Both the position numbers and the translations under genes were made by a program. The notes under the pieces are model-generated. The model saw nothing but the letters and a program-made list of their open reading frames with translations. It searched no databases and was not told the origin of the DNA. A stretch of 21,712 nucleotides of DNA from Elysia marginata (taxonomy: Eukaryota; Mollusca; Gastropoda; Plakobranchidae): assembly GCA_019649035.1 (NCBI GenBank), contig BMAT01001706.1:687051-708762 (forward strand), read 5' to 3'. Below are positions 9,712-19,257 of the stretch, piece after piece. How positions within the stretch are numbered: the first letter of the stretch is position 1; every line of letters begins with the position of its first letter.

Positions 9712-9903
9712 TCATGACTTTGAGCCGTAGAAGGAGAGGTCAAAGAGTTCCCAGGCCTGTCTGTCCTGCCATACGAACAGTAGGAGCAGTGAGGACTTTA
9801 GTGACACTTCATCACACACGAGCCATTGGGAAGCGTAATCTACAGAACATGCCATCGAGGCTACATTCTCCCTCATTTCCGGATCAGAGGCCAGCCGGCA
9901 AGG
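9712..9903 (-). other. Possible terminal exon, unrecognised
   Basis: On the minus strand a polypyrimidine stretch ending in CTAG at 9904-9907 would act as a 3' splice site. From 9903 the frame is open for 63 codons to a TGA at 9712-9714. It begins PCRLASDPEMRENVASMACS and includes a Leu-rich segment and several Trp. The plus strand over the same DNA (9702-9983) is also open and encodes an Arg-rich chain, so openness is partly explained by local composition. No family is identified, no polyadenylation signal was seen just beyond, and no upstream exon was paired with it. Confidence 0.15.
9737..9751 (+). promoter_or_regulatory. DR3-like nuclear-receptor motif
   Basis: AGGTCA-AAG-AGTTCC resembles two receptor half-sites spaced by three bases. 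It overlaps the possible minus-strand exon, so at most one of the two readings may matter. Confidence 0.22.
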
Positions 9904-9997
9904 CTAGAGGAGGTAGGTGTCACTCACCCTGTACATTGTGTAGGTGCAGGGTAACACAAGCATACACCCATACGCAAACATAGGAAATAAACAGACG

Positions 9998-10018
9998 AGA
10001 TAGATAGATAAAATGGAT

Positions 10019-10071
<53 letters not shown>

Positions 10072-10072
10072 A
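9998..10072 (+). repeat. (GATA)n microsatellite
   Basis: A perfect nine-unit GATA core at 10024-10059 is flanked by shorter GATA blocks and single-base variants. It yields an artefactual Ile/Tyr/Leu/Ser frame on the minus strand. Confidence 0.95.
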
Positions 10073-11015
10073 GGAAGGGACTAAATAAGGAAAAGGTTGA
10101 ATCGAACAAATATCTCTTTTTCTAAGTTAGATTTGTTAATACCATGCATGTATTATCTTCCATCGTATTTCGATTCACGGTAAAATGGCATTGGTAACGC
10201 ATTCACTTTTAAAATACTCTTGAGGATACCATTTATTAGCTTTCACGGCATTTCGTTTTCACATTAAAAGGTACTAAGGGCGCATTCACAGTTCAAATAT
10301 ACAGTACTTTCAGCTTCTAATGAGTCTCACTCTCAATCGAAAAAGGATAGCTCACGCTCAAATTAGCTACTTAGCACGGGAGAACTGCTATTCTGTACCT
10401 GGCAGACAATAGGAGGGAAGAAAGAAAGAAGAAAAAAAAAACTCACCCCAATGACAGGGATTTTTCCGCTGGTTTAACCCCCGGCGAAAGTGGCGGAATG
10501 TTATGATGAGTAGACAACCATCCCTGCCCCTTTAATATTTCATTCCGAGCATACAAAACTCTCTATCTCTCTCTCTTCGATATTGTCCTTTCATCTCATT
10601 TCGTTCGATGCTGAAGGACTGTCAGGTCTTGTTCCTGTTGAGCGGACTCGTGAGGGAAAATGTCAATAATAAGAGAGTCGTCGTAGTCCAGGCAGCGGCC
10701 GCGGGTATTAAGAATAGATTCCTGATTTGAGGAGATCGCTATGAAAAAAAGAAGGCAGTTTTAACTTGCGGGTGGAATACCGGTACGAGTTTCCCTTTGA
10801 CTAGGCCTGCGATTGATTTTTTTTTCCTTTCTTCATCTGCCTATTGATCTCTCCTTCAAATTTTCGCTTCTTCGGCAGATGTAGCAATAATTTTGTGGTC
10901 GTTTTAACATAAGCAGAGGCAGCGTTAACGAGACAGAAAGTTAGTTGGGTCGTTAAGAAAAAATGTTGCTGATGAAAGGAAGTTTTCTCTTTGACGAGGC
11001 CAATATCTTAACGTT

Positions 11016-11019
<4 letters not shown>
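10073..11019. other. Non-coding stretch with a modest GC island
   Basis: No gene is recognised. A purine run (GAAA units, then A) is at 10411-10440 and a CT run at 10559-10578. TTCCGC at 10464-10469 can pair with GCGGAA at 10493-10498. GC content rises over about 10600-10740, with a GCGGCCGC palindrome near 10695. Confidence 0.5.
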
Positions 11020-11073
<54 letters not shown>

Positions 11074-11118
11074 TTCTCTTTCTCTCTCTCTCTCTACCTC
11101 TCTCTCTTTCTTTTTTTG
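11020..11118 (+). repeat. (CT)n microsatellite
   Basis: Perfect CT for 40 bases at 11020-11059, then imperfect CT with TTTC interruptions to about 11118. The apparent Leu/Ser-rich frame over 10963-11196 is a translation of this repeat. Confidence 0.97.
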
Positions 11119-12288
11119 TTTCTATTTAAATGGGTTTTTTTAATCTTCTTTCATCCTCTCTCTTTCTTCATCTCCATACTTACCTACTTACTTTAAACCC
11201 CCTCTCTCTGTAACTTGTACCCTTAAGGCTAAATGCGTCTCTTTTTCTTCATTTGTTAAAGTCACGTATATATATTTTTACTAACGATCAAGATGCTATT
11301 TTATTCAAATATTGAACAGAGGTATAAAACTCAAAACTACTCAACAAAATACAAGTAACGAGCACAACAACATTAACCTTTTAGCCTTTACACCTTGCAG
11401 TTAACAGCAAGGACAGTATTGCACAGCTTTGGTCAGTCTTGAGAGAAGCGAATATATGACAATATTTAGCATTCCTAGACATCAAAGTGACCCTCAAAGT
11501 TAGTGGTCAGAGCGGCGGCAGAGCTGCAAGCCAGAGCTGCTATACTAATATTGACCCTTGTATGTACTAAAAACATGGAAAGGCTAAAAGCATAGAGACC
11601 TTTTTATTGTTGTTTTGATAAGAGCCTTTTTGTGCCATGACAACGTTCCTACACAAAACCAGGTTCCACTGGGCTTTAATATCTTTTATCATAAACAAGC
11701 ATTGCCAGCATTCCTCTATGGTAGATAGTAGAACTAAATGTAAATATTAATTGACCTTCCTTAATTTTACTTAATGTAATTTACTGCATTTCGATTTTCT
11801 AATCCGACAAGTCAAAATAGCTTTCCCCTTTGTTTTCTTTGTGTTTAGCTTTCTTTCCATTGTTAAAGGAAAATGTATCAGACTTTCTGTAATTTCGGGT
11901 TCTCTTGTCCCAGCGAAGAGGGTAGGAATCTTCACAACACAGCCATTACTGCAATACAATCTACTCCTGTCACTACCGAAGGAAACCCATTGATTTCATT
12001 TCCGACAAGGTCTTCGGGTCTTCCCGAACGGCTTTCTGCAATACAAAGGGGCTTACTTCGACAAGAAAGTGGATTTTGTGAGCAGTAAGAAGCGTACAAA
12101 AACAACGTCTACAACCTAAAAGCATACACCGACGAAACAAAACTGAGTACTACAAGAAAAGCGTGATTGAAATATTGTAAAGATATAAAAAGCGTGAGCA
12201 AGAGTAAACGCCCTCACGTTGATATTTAAAGATGATGCCAAAAGGCAAGAACATTTTAATGAAGATAATACTAATCATAATGATATTG
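11119..12288. other. Non-coding stretch
   Basis: T-rich then mixed DNA. A 9-base direct repeat, CAGAGCTGC, lies at 11519-11527 and 11532-11540. Over 11873-12088 the composition is balanced and a 71-codon frame is open, but it shows no domain. CTGCAATACAA occurs twice there (near 11948 and 12035), and the second is part of the repeat shared with 13519. Confidence 0.5.
12026..12043 (+). repeat. Dispersed repeat, copy 1 (pair with 13519)
   Basis: GAACGGCTTTCTGCAATA is identical to 13519-13536. After one mismatch the match continues for four more bases (AAAG), giving 22 of 23 positions. Confidence 0.7.
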
Positions 12289-12348
<60 letters not shown>

Positions 12349-12373
12349 GTAATAATAATGATAATAATAATTC

Positions 12374-12419
<46 letters not shown>
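12289..12419 (+). repeat. (AAT)n microsatellite
   Basis: About 131 bases of AAT, perfect from 12289 to about 12347, then interrupted by AGT, ATG and TCT before resuming. Poly-Asn and poly-Ile frames here are artefacts of the repeat. Confidence 0.97.
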
Positions 12420-12421
<2 letters not shown>

Positions 12422-12475
12422 AGAAAGAAATGAATAAATAAGGATGTTAATGATAAATACTGCAGTATTATTGTT

Positions 12476-12590
12476 TTCATTTCTTTCACTCGCTCATTAA
12501 CATCAGTTATTATATTGTTTGTAGAAAAGAGGTAAAAAAAAAGTTGTGATTTTTTTTATCTAAGACCTCGAAGATAATAATAATTATAAT
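12476..12590 (+). repeat. Diverged tandem unit, copy 1
   Basis: Shared order of landmarks: a TTTCTTT/ACTC start, CTCATTAAC, a T-rich centre, AGAGGTAAAA, then AGACCT close to the end. The same order recurs at about 12716 and 12866. Identity is judged by eye and is far from complete. Confidence 0.45.
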
Positions 12591-12635
12591 AATAATAATA
12601 ACAACAACAACAATAATAATAATAATTATTATTAT

Positions 12636-12675
<40 letters not shown>
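12574..12675 (+). repeat. Compound trinucleotide array AAT-AAC-AAT-ATT-AGT
   Basis: AAT units change to AAC at about 12600, return to AAT, flip to ATT, then become 13 perfect AGT units at 12637-12675. The AAT-to-ATT switch makes a perfect 24-base palindrome at 12614-12637. Confidence 0.95.
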
Positions 12676-12682
<7 letters not shown>

Positions 12683-12715
12683 TGGCTTAGAGAATTTAAA
12701 CGTTGAAAAATTCGT

Positions 12716-12835
12716 TCCTTTCTTTTACCTCTCTCATTAACTCCATTTAAATAATGTCACGTGGAGAGATGTAAATAGAAAGGTTTGAATAGTTCTAGAG
12801 AAAATGGGGGAAAAGGTCTTGATAATTACAACGAT
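12716..12835 (+). repeat. Diverged tandem unit, copy 2
   Basis: Carries TCTTTTACCTCTCTCATTAA, GAGATGTAAA, GGTTTGAAT and AAAGGTCTTGATAAT in the same order as copies 1 and 3. Confidence 0.45.
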
Positions 12836-12865
12836 AATAATTGATACCTAAAACGCTGACAAATA

Positions 12866-12975
12866 ATTATTGGTTTCTTTTTTTACTCTCTTATAAACTA
12901 TTGTTTTGTTTTATGCGTAAAGAGAGGTAAAAAGAGTTTGATTAATACTATTTAAGATAGAAGAAGACCTTGGAA
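12866..12975 (+). repeat. Diverged tandem unit, copy 3
   Basis: Carries TTTACTCTCTTATAAACTA, GAGAGGTAAAAAGAGTTTGA, TTTAAGATAG and AGACCTTGG in the same order as copy 2. Confidence 0.45.
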
Positions 12976-13449
12976 TCCGTGTAACAAATACTTCACATTT
13001 ATTAAGGAGATAAATGTTTTTCAAAAGTCACTTGCGCTACATTGAAACCATCTTCAGACATATTTTTTATGTTCTTAAACAAGAAAAACAAACTAATAAG
13101 TAAGGCGACTAGACTGCCAGCAGTAAAAAAAACCTCAAAGACAAGAATTATCTGAATAATCTTTACCCACAGACAAAAAGATGTGTCTTGTCAGTTTAAC
13201 AAAATAACAAGATCCCGAGAAATTTCCAAGCAACATTTAAGTCTAAAAGAAGATTTTTACCCACTTTTCTTATATAAATAGGAGACATTCTTCAAGCTTT
13301 TGTAATTGATGTAAATGGCAAACTTGAAGGTCAGTTTTTTGCTAATCATGTCTTATGAAGCTTTGATTTATGCGGCGTTGACATTTTATTGGAAACTGTC
13401 AGAAGCTCAGTTTTTATTGATTAGACTTTGAACGCTATCTTGAAAAGCT
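12976..13449. other. AT-rich stretch, nothing recognised
   Basis: A-rich and T-rich blocks without open frame, repeat unit or motif that could be supported. Confidence 0.55.
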
Positions 13450-13521
13450 AGAGGGAGTGAGAGAGAAGGGGGGGAGCAAAGACTGAGATAGAAGCAAAGA
13501 GAGAGAGACAGAGAGAGAGAA
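13450..13521 (+). repeat. Imperfect (GA)n purine tract
   Basis: GA units broken by a seven-base G run and by single T and C. Its end abuts copy 2 of the dispersed 18-base repeat. Confidence 0.88.
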
Positions 13522-13536
13522 CGGCTTTCTGCAATA
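13519..13536 (+). repeat. Dispersed repeat, copy 2 (pair with 12026)
   Basis: Exact copy of the 18 bases at 12026-12043, directly after the GA tract. Confidence 0.7.
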
Positions 13537-14849
13537 GAAAGTATTTCACGTAGTGGTAAGTTGTAAGTCAGCTTTTTTATTACCTTTTTAGAGAGAGAGC
13601 GGGTTGGTATGGGATTGGAGTGATGTAATGGTTGATACCTAGGAAAGGTAAGAAGAAAAAAACAATGCATGTTTGTCAGAAGACAGGCTGAGAGCATCAT
13701 TCTAAGCGCCATCAATGGCAGGTTTTTTTTTCACCTACAAGGCAAGGAGCGAGGAGCGATGATTTAAACTCTTCTTCGTGCGGTCATTAGTCTCAAAACT
13801 CTCAAACAAAATTGTCTTTTCACAGCCACATAAAATCTCTCAAGCGTGCCCTTCTTCATCTTGGCAGCGCGTTTCCCGTGGGTTCCCTTGCTATCTATTC
13901 ACGAACTGCACACTATTTCAATATTCACATCTGTGAGTACTTGTGTACCTTCCACTGTAACCTGCCATCATTTTTTTAATCTATTGCAAGTCTTGAAAAC
14001 AAATTATTGTTCGCATGAAGACTCCAGGTGTAAAATGTCGATTCTTAGGTTTCCGATTTTTTTTTTGTTCTTTTTACCAGCAAGATGCTTAACGTTTCAG
14101 TAAAATACCTTAGTAATACCCATGAAGGCTTTTCTTCCATCCATTAATCTAACTAGGTTATCATTATTAGTAGTTTCCTGAATCGAGTGTGTTAGATTTG
14201 AGTTGTTTTTTTTAATTGTTTTGTTTTGTTTCGTTGTTTTGTTTTGTTGTATCAAATTTGTTCATGACTAAAATAATGCTACCAATTGTATTATTTTCTG
14301 TAAAACGGTAATACTGGATTAATATTCATTAACTTCTGTAACAAGACTTGCCGAAAGGAGTAAAGATTCGTGAGTAAATTATTTTTCGTCGATTTCGCAT
14401 AAAGGCATGCAGACATGCAACGACCTACCAATGCGGTTTTAGTAAACTGCTCTCGGCACCCCTTTAACTTCTTTTTCGTTGTTCTTTTTTCTTCTTTGTA
14501 TTTTCGTTACTTTGACTATAGAACTCGAAAAATAATTGCCATCAGCAGGTCGTGCATCTCAATGAGATAAGGAAGTTCTAGAAAATTTCTCTTTTCAGTG
14601 CATGAATTTCTCTGGCTTCTCTGTCACGGTTGGATCATTAATTTTAGTCTCTAGTTATTTTACCTTCAGTTGATGGTGATTTATATCAGGCCTGCCTAGT
14701 TTTATGTAGCTTTCATTTTTATCTCACTATCTCCAATACCAATAAAATAATCGATTTAACAAAACTCTTATCAAAGCAAAAGCGGCAAAGTGTGGAAGAG
14801 CGACAAAGGGAACTACAAGGATGTGATAACGAAAATTCATGTGAGACTA
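13537..14849. other. Non-coding stretch with T-rich runs
   Basis: No gene is recognised. It contains the TTTTG repeat (14203-14250), and frames at 13407-13715 (minus, partly the GA tract) and 13846-14103 (plus, Phe/Leu-rich) that show no domain. Confidence 0.5.
14203..14250 (+). repeat. (TTTTG)n low-complexity repeat
   Basis: Imperfect TTTTG and TTG units over about 48 bases. Confidence 0.85.
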
Positions 14850-14945
14850 AGAGAGGCAGACAGACAGACAGAGAAAGAGAGAGAAAGAAAGAAACACAGA
14901 GACAGATAGAGACAGGCAGATAGGGTGACAGGGAGGGGGGAGAGA
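14850..14945 (+). repeat. Purine tract: GACA, GA and GAAA units
   Basis: About 96 bases, starting with CAGA units, then GA and GAAA, then mixed GACA and GATA, ending in a G run. Confidence 0.9.
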
Positions 14946-15129
14946 ATCGTTGAAAATGAGTCTGGGGTGAAAGTCAAAACTCATTGTATGGATTAAAACA
15001 AAGTGCATGTATAAGTTAGCAAAGTTTATAAAAATTATCTAGATTTACCGACGTCAGTGAGTGGTGTATTAGCTACATAGTAATTTAGGAGATGTTAAGC
15101 GAAGTTGTGACGAGAAAAGAATGAATTTA

Positions 15130-15345
15130 TAACCCAGCAGTCTCACGGAAACGTCCGAGGAGTTTCCGAGAGTTAACGGAGACTCGGTCGGGGCCCACAG
15201 ACTGATCTCGAGATCCGTCGTGATGGACTTATCAGGACTGACGACGTTACAGGTTTATTGAATTAGGCCCGTAGACATAATGGACGGAGCTGGGAGGTAA
15301 CACCATTACAACGCTACAAAGGGACTGTAGAGGAGCAGACAGTGT
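15130..15345. other. GC-richer island with inverted repeats
   Basis: A balanced block between AT-rich flanks. CTC-A-CGGAAAC at 15142-15152 pairs with GTTTCCG-A-GAG at 15162-15172 (10 of 11 positions, nine-base loop). GATCTCGAGATC at 15204-15215 is a perfect palindrome. One plus frame is open for about 40 codons and no domain is recognised. It may be a conserved non-coding element. Confidence 0.3.
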
Positions 15346-15694
15346 GGGCCGAAGGATGGGCTGGAGGATGGAGAAATTTACAGCGTGTCTCTTTTTTTCC
15401 TTACTGAATAATAGTTTGTGTTTCTTAACTGTTTCTTGTTGTTGCTGTGATTATGTGCTTTTGGTGTGGCTGTTCTTTTTTCCCACATATATTCCGACTT
15501 CTTTGTTCGATTTTTTTCCAGATTTTGTTAATCTTTCGACGGATTTGCTCTTCCGTCATGTTAAGGAAAAGGTGACCGTCACATTATAGAAAGCTTGACA
15601 TACAGAATATAGACCCTAAGGCTTCAACAGAAGAAAACATGACACGCAGAGCCTAAAATCGAAGAAAAATGGCGCTAAAAAGGTAGGCTACATC
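15346..15694. other. T-rich stretch, nothing recognised
   Basis: The open frame over 15344-15589 is Phe/Leu/Cys-rich because the DNA is T-rich, and it begins in the preceding island. No signal peptide or domain can be assigned with confidence. Confidence 0.45.
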
Positions 15695-15832
15695 TAGCCC
15701 TGATAGAGACTCTAGGTCAAGACATCTTTTATATCTACCTTCAAATCTATATCATCTAAATTGATTTCTGAATCTAAGTCAAATGTTTAGACTCTTAATC
15801 TAGATTTTTAGATGTACAGCTAATCTAAATTA
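15695..15832. repeat. Cluster of ATCTA(A/G) motifs
   Basis: ATCTAA, ATCTAG, ATCTAT and ATCTAC recur at short irregular intervals in both orientations, suggesting an old degenerated short tandem repeat. Confidence 0.45.
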
Positions 15833-16130
15833 TACAGAATGAAACAAGCGACGCGGACGAAACCATTTTGTTAATGCGTGTTCTTCCAACTATCATTTTT
15901 TCGAAGTGTGTAAAATTTGGTTTGTTTTTCCCATAATATAAATTCACGCATAGCATTTAAAATTTTCATTCATAGTCATTTCATCTATTTTGCTTACTTT
16001 CAATTATTAAGGGTTTCATTAACTTATGAATACTTGTATGATTCTGTATGTTATTTTATTTTCTCTCTGTTTGTGCCCATCTTCATACTTCTGCTTCCCA
16101 TACTGAGAACATTCACCTTTTCTCAAACAG
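15833..16130. other. T-rich stretch leading to a splice-acceptor-like site
   Basis: AT-rich DNA. A polypyrimidine stretch ends in AAACAG at 16125-16130. Confidence 0.4.
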
Positions 16131-16305
16131 ATCTCTATCTGTGTCAAATTTCCTCATTAAAAAACTCGACGAGTTTTCAAGATCCCTCATAACCCTGGAG
16201 CAGAGAGTTCTCTTCAATACTGCCTACAACATCAAATTCGTCAGATTATCCCCTGGGCATGAAATTAATGATGAGCCGTATGTCAGGATCAAGGTCTATT
16301 TTTAG
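16131..16305 (+). CDS. Possible 3'-terminal exon, unknown product
   Basis: After the acceptor-like AG at 16129-16130 the frame is open for 57 codons to a TAG at 16303-16305. The first exon base would complete a codon begun upstream. The encoded chain is mixed and hydrophilic, with phrases such as LIKKLDEFSRSLITLEQRV, NTAYNIKFVRLSPGHE and NDEPYVRIKVYF. Codon choice (CTG, GAG, CAG, ATC, GTC, TTC, AAC) differs from the T-rich surroundings and looks coding-like. A variant polyadenylation signal, ATTAAA, lies at 16541-16546. No family is recognised, and no upstream exon could be joined. It could instead be part of an unrecognised mobile element or a chance frame. Confidence 0.3.
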
Positions 16306-17034
16306 CGGCAAAATACACAACTTTTATTTCTTATTTCTATTTCATTTTCTTTCGAGAGAAACTATATTGAGGCATCGATCATTTACGTTTTCTTGATTTC
16401 CCAAGCGGGCTTTGATAACGCAAATATTACATGGCATTATTTGTGCATTTTGGCATCTCAGAGACTTGTTTATCTGACCACAAAGACGCTGAAATGAGAA
16501 AATAATAGAGAGGCTGCAGCATTTACAAATCGAAGAAGCAATTAAAAAAACACTGAACATGTAAAAACACCACTGACTAACAGACAAAAGAATGCTTGCA
16601 AAATCAATGTAAATTTTTAATATGGTACCTCTTTTAATGTCTAATGCTTTTATAAAATTTATCCGTTTAAATTTGTTTTTCCCCTTCTATTTCAGCTCCA
16701 GAAAAAAAATATGAGCATATATATTGCTGACATAAAAGCAGTAATGAAATGGCATAAGAAGTAATTACAGTCGTGATATTAATAGAGTTGGAAAAAGAAA
16801 CATCAACATTGTTGAAGAATTAATAGCCTGTATAGTTAGTCAGTCGATGTAAAACTGTTCTTTGCTATGTCAAATTATTTAAAATACTTTGAAAGAGTTC
16901 AATCCTCCACACCCCCTCTCCCAACAAACACACACCGGCGAAAACCGTACTAAATCTCTGTTTACATACATAGCAACAGAGCAATAGAATAAATATCTTC
17001 CAACTTTCCAATCTGAGTTTCTAAGCTTTGTCCC
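16306..17034. other. AT-rich stretch, nothing recognised
   Basis: Could be the 3' UTR of the possible exon just upstream for the first 240 bases. The remainder is AT-rich with no supported feature. A minus-strand frame at 16342-16587 has no domain. Confidence 0.45.
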
Positions 17035-17245
17035 CTGGGGAAATCTCTTGGCGTGAAACCAGTGCAGTTGCAAATTGCCAACTTAGCGCGTAGCGCGCCC
17101 GGGTCGAGTCTCTGAGTGTGTAGAGGGAAACACTCTCCTCAAAAACTTGAAACATTGCCACAGTCAGTGATAGTGTGCGGCCTGTGAGCCTTATGATAGG
17201 ACGCAGATGGTGGGAAGGTGATGCTGAGATGCAGTTTTGAGATAT
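17035..17245. other. GC-richer island with short repeats
   Basis: Two tandem copies of TAGCGCG at 17084-17097 run into CCCGGG. Just before them AGTTGCAA (17066-17073) pairs with TTGC-C-AACT (17075-17083), one bulged base. CpG is common here and rare around it. Minus-strand frames over 16879-17248 show no domain. Confidence 0.35.
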
Positions 17246-17525
17246 CAAGTTCAGAATATCTGTAGCGTTTTTCTTAAATCTTCATACAGAGCTTGAAGAC
17301 CGTTATTTATTTTGTGTTATCTTTTAAAAATGAAGAGACGTTAAGGTAAACAAATTCTATGTTTTACCTGCCTGTTATGGTTTTCATTGGGATGTTATCT
17401 TAATAAATCATTGTTGACTATTTCACTTTTTTGAACTTAGCGAAGCCATTTATTTCCCTCATTGCCCACCTCTCACTCACTCCTCATCTTTCTCTTATTT
17501 TAGTCCTGTAAAAAATTACCTGTTT
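17246..17525. other. AT-rich stretch, nothing recognised
   Basis: AT-rich DNA grading into pyrimidine-rich DNA at the 3' side. Confidence 0.5.
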
Positions 17526-17640
17526 TTCTCACTCTGTCCCTCCCTCACTCTAATTCTCTCTTTACTTCCCTTCTCTCTCTTTCATTCTCTACTCTCTCTC
17601 TGTCCAAAGACTTTCTCTCCGTCTCTATCTTTATCTCTCG
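17526..17640 (+). repeat. Imperfect (CT)n pyrimidine tract
   Basis: About 115 bases of CT, CCCT and TTTC units with occasional A and G. Confidence 0.88.
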
Positions 17641-18378
17641 CTTCATTTTCAACACAGTCAAGTGGTCAACAAATTTGATAACTTCTAGACACCCTACAAG
17701 TTTACTAAAAAAAAAACATAAGTCTCTACTTAACGTAAAGTTAAATTTAACGGGTACAGCACTTGTGTTAAATAATCTATTCAGCTAAATTTAATGTTAT
17801 AAAGATACTTTAAGTGAGACTAAGATTGTACTCAATTAATGTAAAAATGACTAAAAAATTAAAACATACCGAAAACACGGAGGAACTCAAATCGGGCGAA
17901 ATAGCTAAACGCGCTATAAAAAAAATACGGAATGCCGCATTATATTATGGGGGAAAAGAGGCTGTGGCATTCTGAAAGATTTAAAACTTAAAGCGTGGCA
18001 TAGCTAGGACATAAATATTTCCAAGCGTGCCTGGCTAGATTTAAGTCTATTTTTCTCAGGTGTGTATGACAGACAAAATGAGTGGCAGACGGTGTTGAGT
18101 GGTGCTCGACTGCGTGATGACAGATGCTCTTGGGATCTGAGGCGCTTATTTCTGATGAATTTACTTCCTGACTACCGGCAATCCTTATTTTATACTCACG
18201 TACGGACACTATATTTAAACTTCTTTAGCTTTGTATCCAACTTCACCGGCCCTGCAAACCGCACTTTATTCTGAGTCTCGCTCCCCCCACTACCAGGTTC
18301 GTAAATCCCCGAGGCGTCTGCCCGTGAATGTGAGATTTGGATACATTAAATTAGAAAAGATAAACAAGACCGTGAGAG
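17641..18378. other. Non-coding stretch with an ambiguous open segment
   Basis: AT-rich to about 17990. Over 18008-18274 the plus strand is open for about 88 codons. An acceptor-like TTTTTCTCAG ends at 18059 inside it. The segment has no ATG start and no recognisable domain, and the minus strand is open over 17988-18209 as well. Treated as unproven. Confidence 0.35.
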
Positions 18379-18526
18379 CTCCGTAATCCCTAAGCTTCTA
18401 AGCCAGAAGTTTTGAGATGAGCATCCTCCACACTGGATATTTCTCGAGGATGCGATTCTATCTCGACTCAAGGCCTGCGAGCAGATTGACGTAAATACGA
18501 CAGCTGAGGGATTACAAAATAAGGAG
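18379..18526. other. Nested inverted repeats, possible multi-branched fold
   Basis: GTAATCCCT (18383-18391) pairs exactly with AGGGATTAC (18507-18515), and CTCC just outside (18379-18382) can pair with GGAG (18523-18526) across a seven-base bulge. Inside are three hairpins. The first is AAGCTTCT/AGAAGTTT at 18392-18412 with one G-T pair. The second is GCATCCTC/GAGGATGC at 18421-18453, extended by GAGAT/ATCTC (18414-18418 with 18460-18464). The third is TCAA/TTGA with an inner CTGC/GCAG at 18468-18489. The order resembles a cloverleaf. No RNA family is recognised, and no Pol III boxes were seen. Confidence 0.25.
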
Positions 18527-18844
18527 TTGTTTTTCTACTAATATACGAAGCTAAATCAAGAAAAATAATTGTAATGACAGAAGATGATGCCAATGTAAAA
18601 TGGAAAAAATACTTTTTTCAGTATGTTTATATGTATGTAACTTTCTTGTAATTTATTTCCCTGGCTTTTTGAAGATTTATGCGTATAAGCATAGTTATCG
18701 AAAAAGGTAAAGTATTCAATTTCCTGTTAAATATTAACGGATCAGTTTTCTTTTTAATCTGATCCATACGATTTGATTCATATATGATGGCTCTATAATA
18801 CATGACATATTATTGAAAATATAGATTTGAATGTATGAAAACGG
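18527..18844. other. AT-rich stretch, nothing recognised
   Basis: T-rich and A-rich DNA without supported features. Confidence 0.55.
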
Positions 18845-19122
18845 GGATACTTTTTTTCTCTGTCTATAAATTTACTTCTCAATCGAATTGTTCATTCATT
18901 TATTTGTTTGTCTGTCTATCCTTTTATCTGCTCATCTCATTTCTTATACGTATATCCATCTGACGATTATTTTCGTCTTTCCTCTTTGCCCATTTGACAG
19001 TTTAGCAAGCTGTATATCTTTAAATCTTTCCTTCTGTTATTCTATCTCCTCCTGTTGTGCTCATCTGTTGCTATCTATTGGTACTTTTTTTCTTTGTCTA
19101 CGTTTCTGCATCTCTCTATCTC

Positions 19123-19153
<31 letters not shown>

Positions 19154-19214
19154 CTCTTTCTCTATACCTGTGTATCTATTCCTCTGTCTTTCTTCCCTCC
19201 CCTCCCCCTTTCTC

Positions 19215-19257
<43 letters not shown>

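Noticed and set aside
9698-9923. Similarity of the minus-strand chain to the C-terminal segment of insect odorant receptors
   Set aside because: Only scattered residues agree (Tyr, Trp, Lys-Ser-Leu-Leu-Leu); the chain stops too early and lacks the downstream conserved block.
10963-11196. Leu/Ser-rich frame resembling a signal-anchor protein
   Set aside because: Translation of the (CT)n microsatellite.
12219-12437. Open frame with long poly-Asn run (and poly-Ile in the next frame)
   Set aside because: It is a translation of the (AAT)n array. The frame has no sequence outside the repeat that looks coding.
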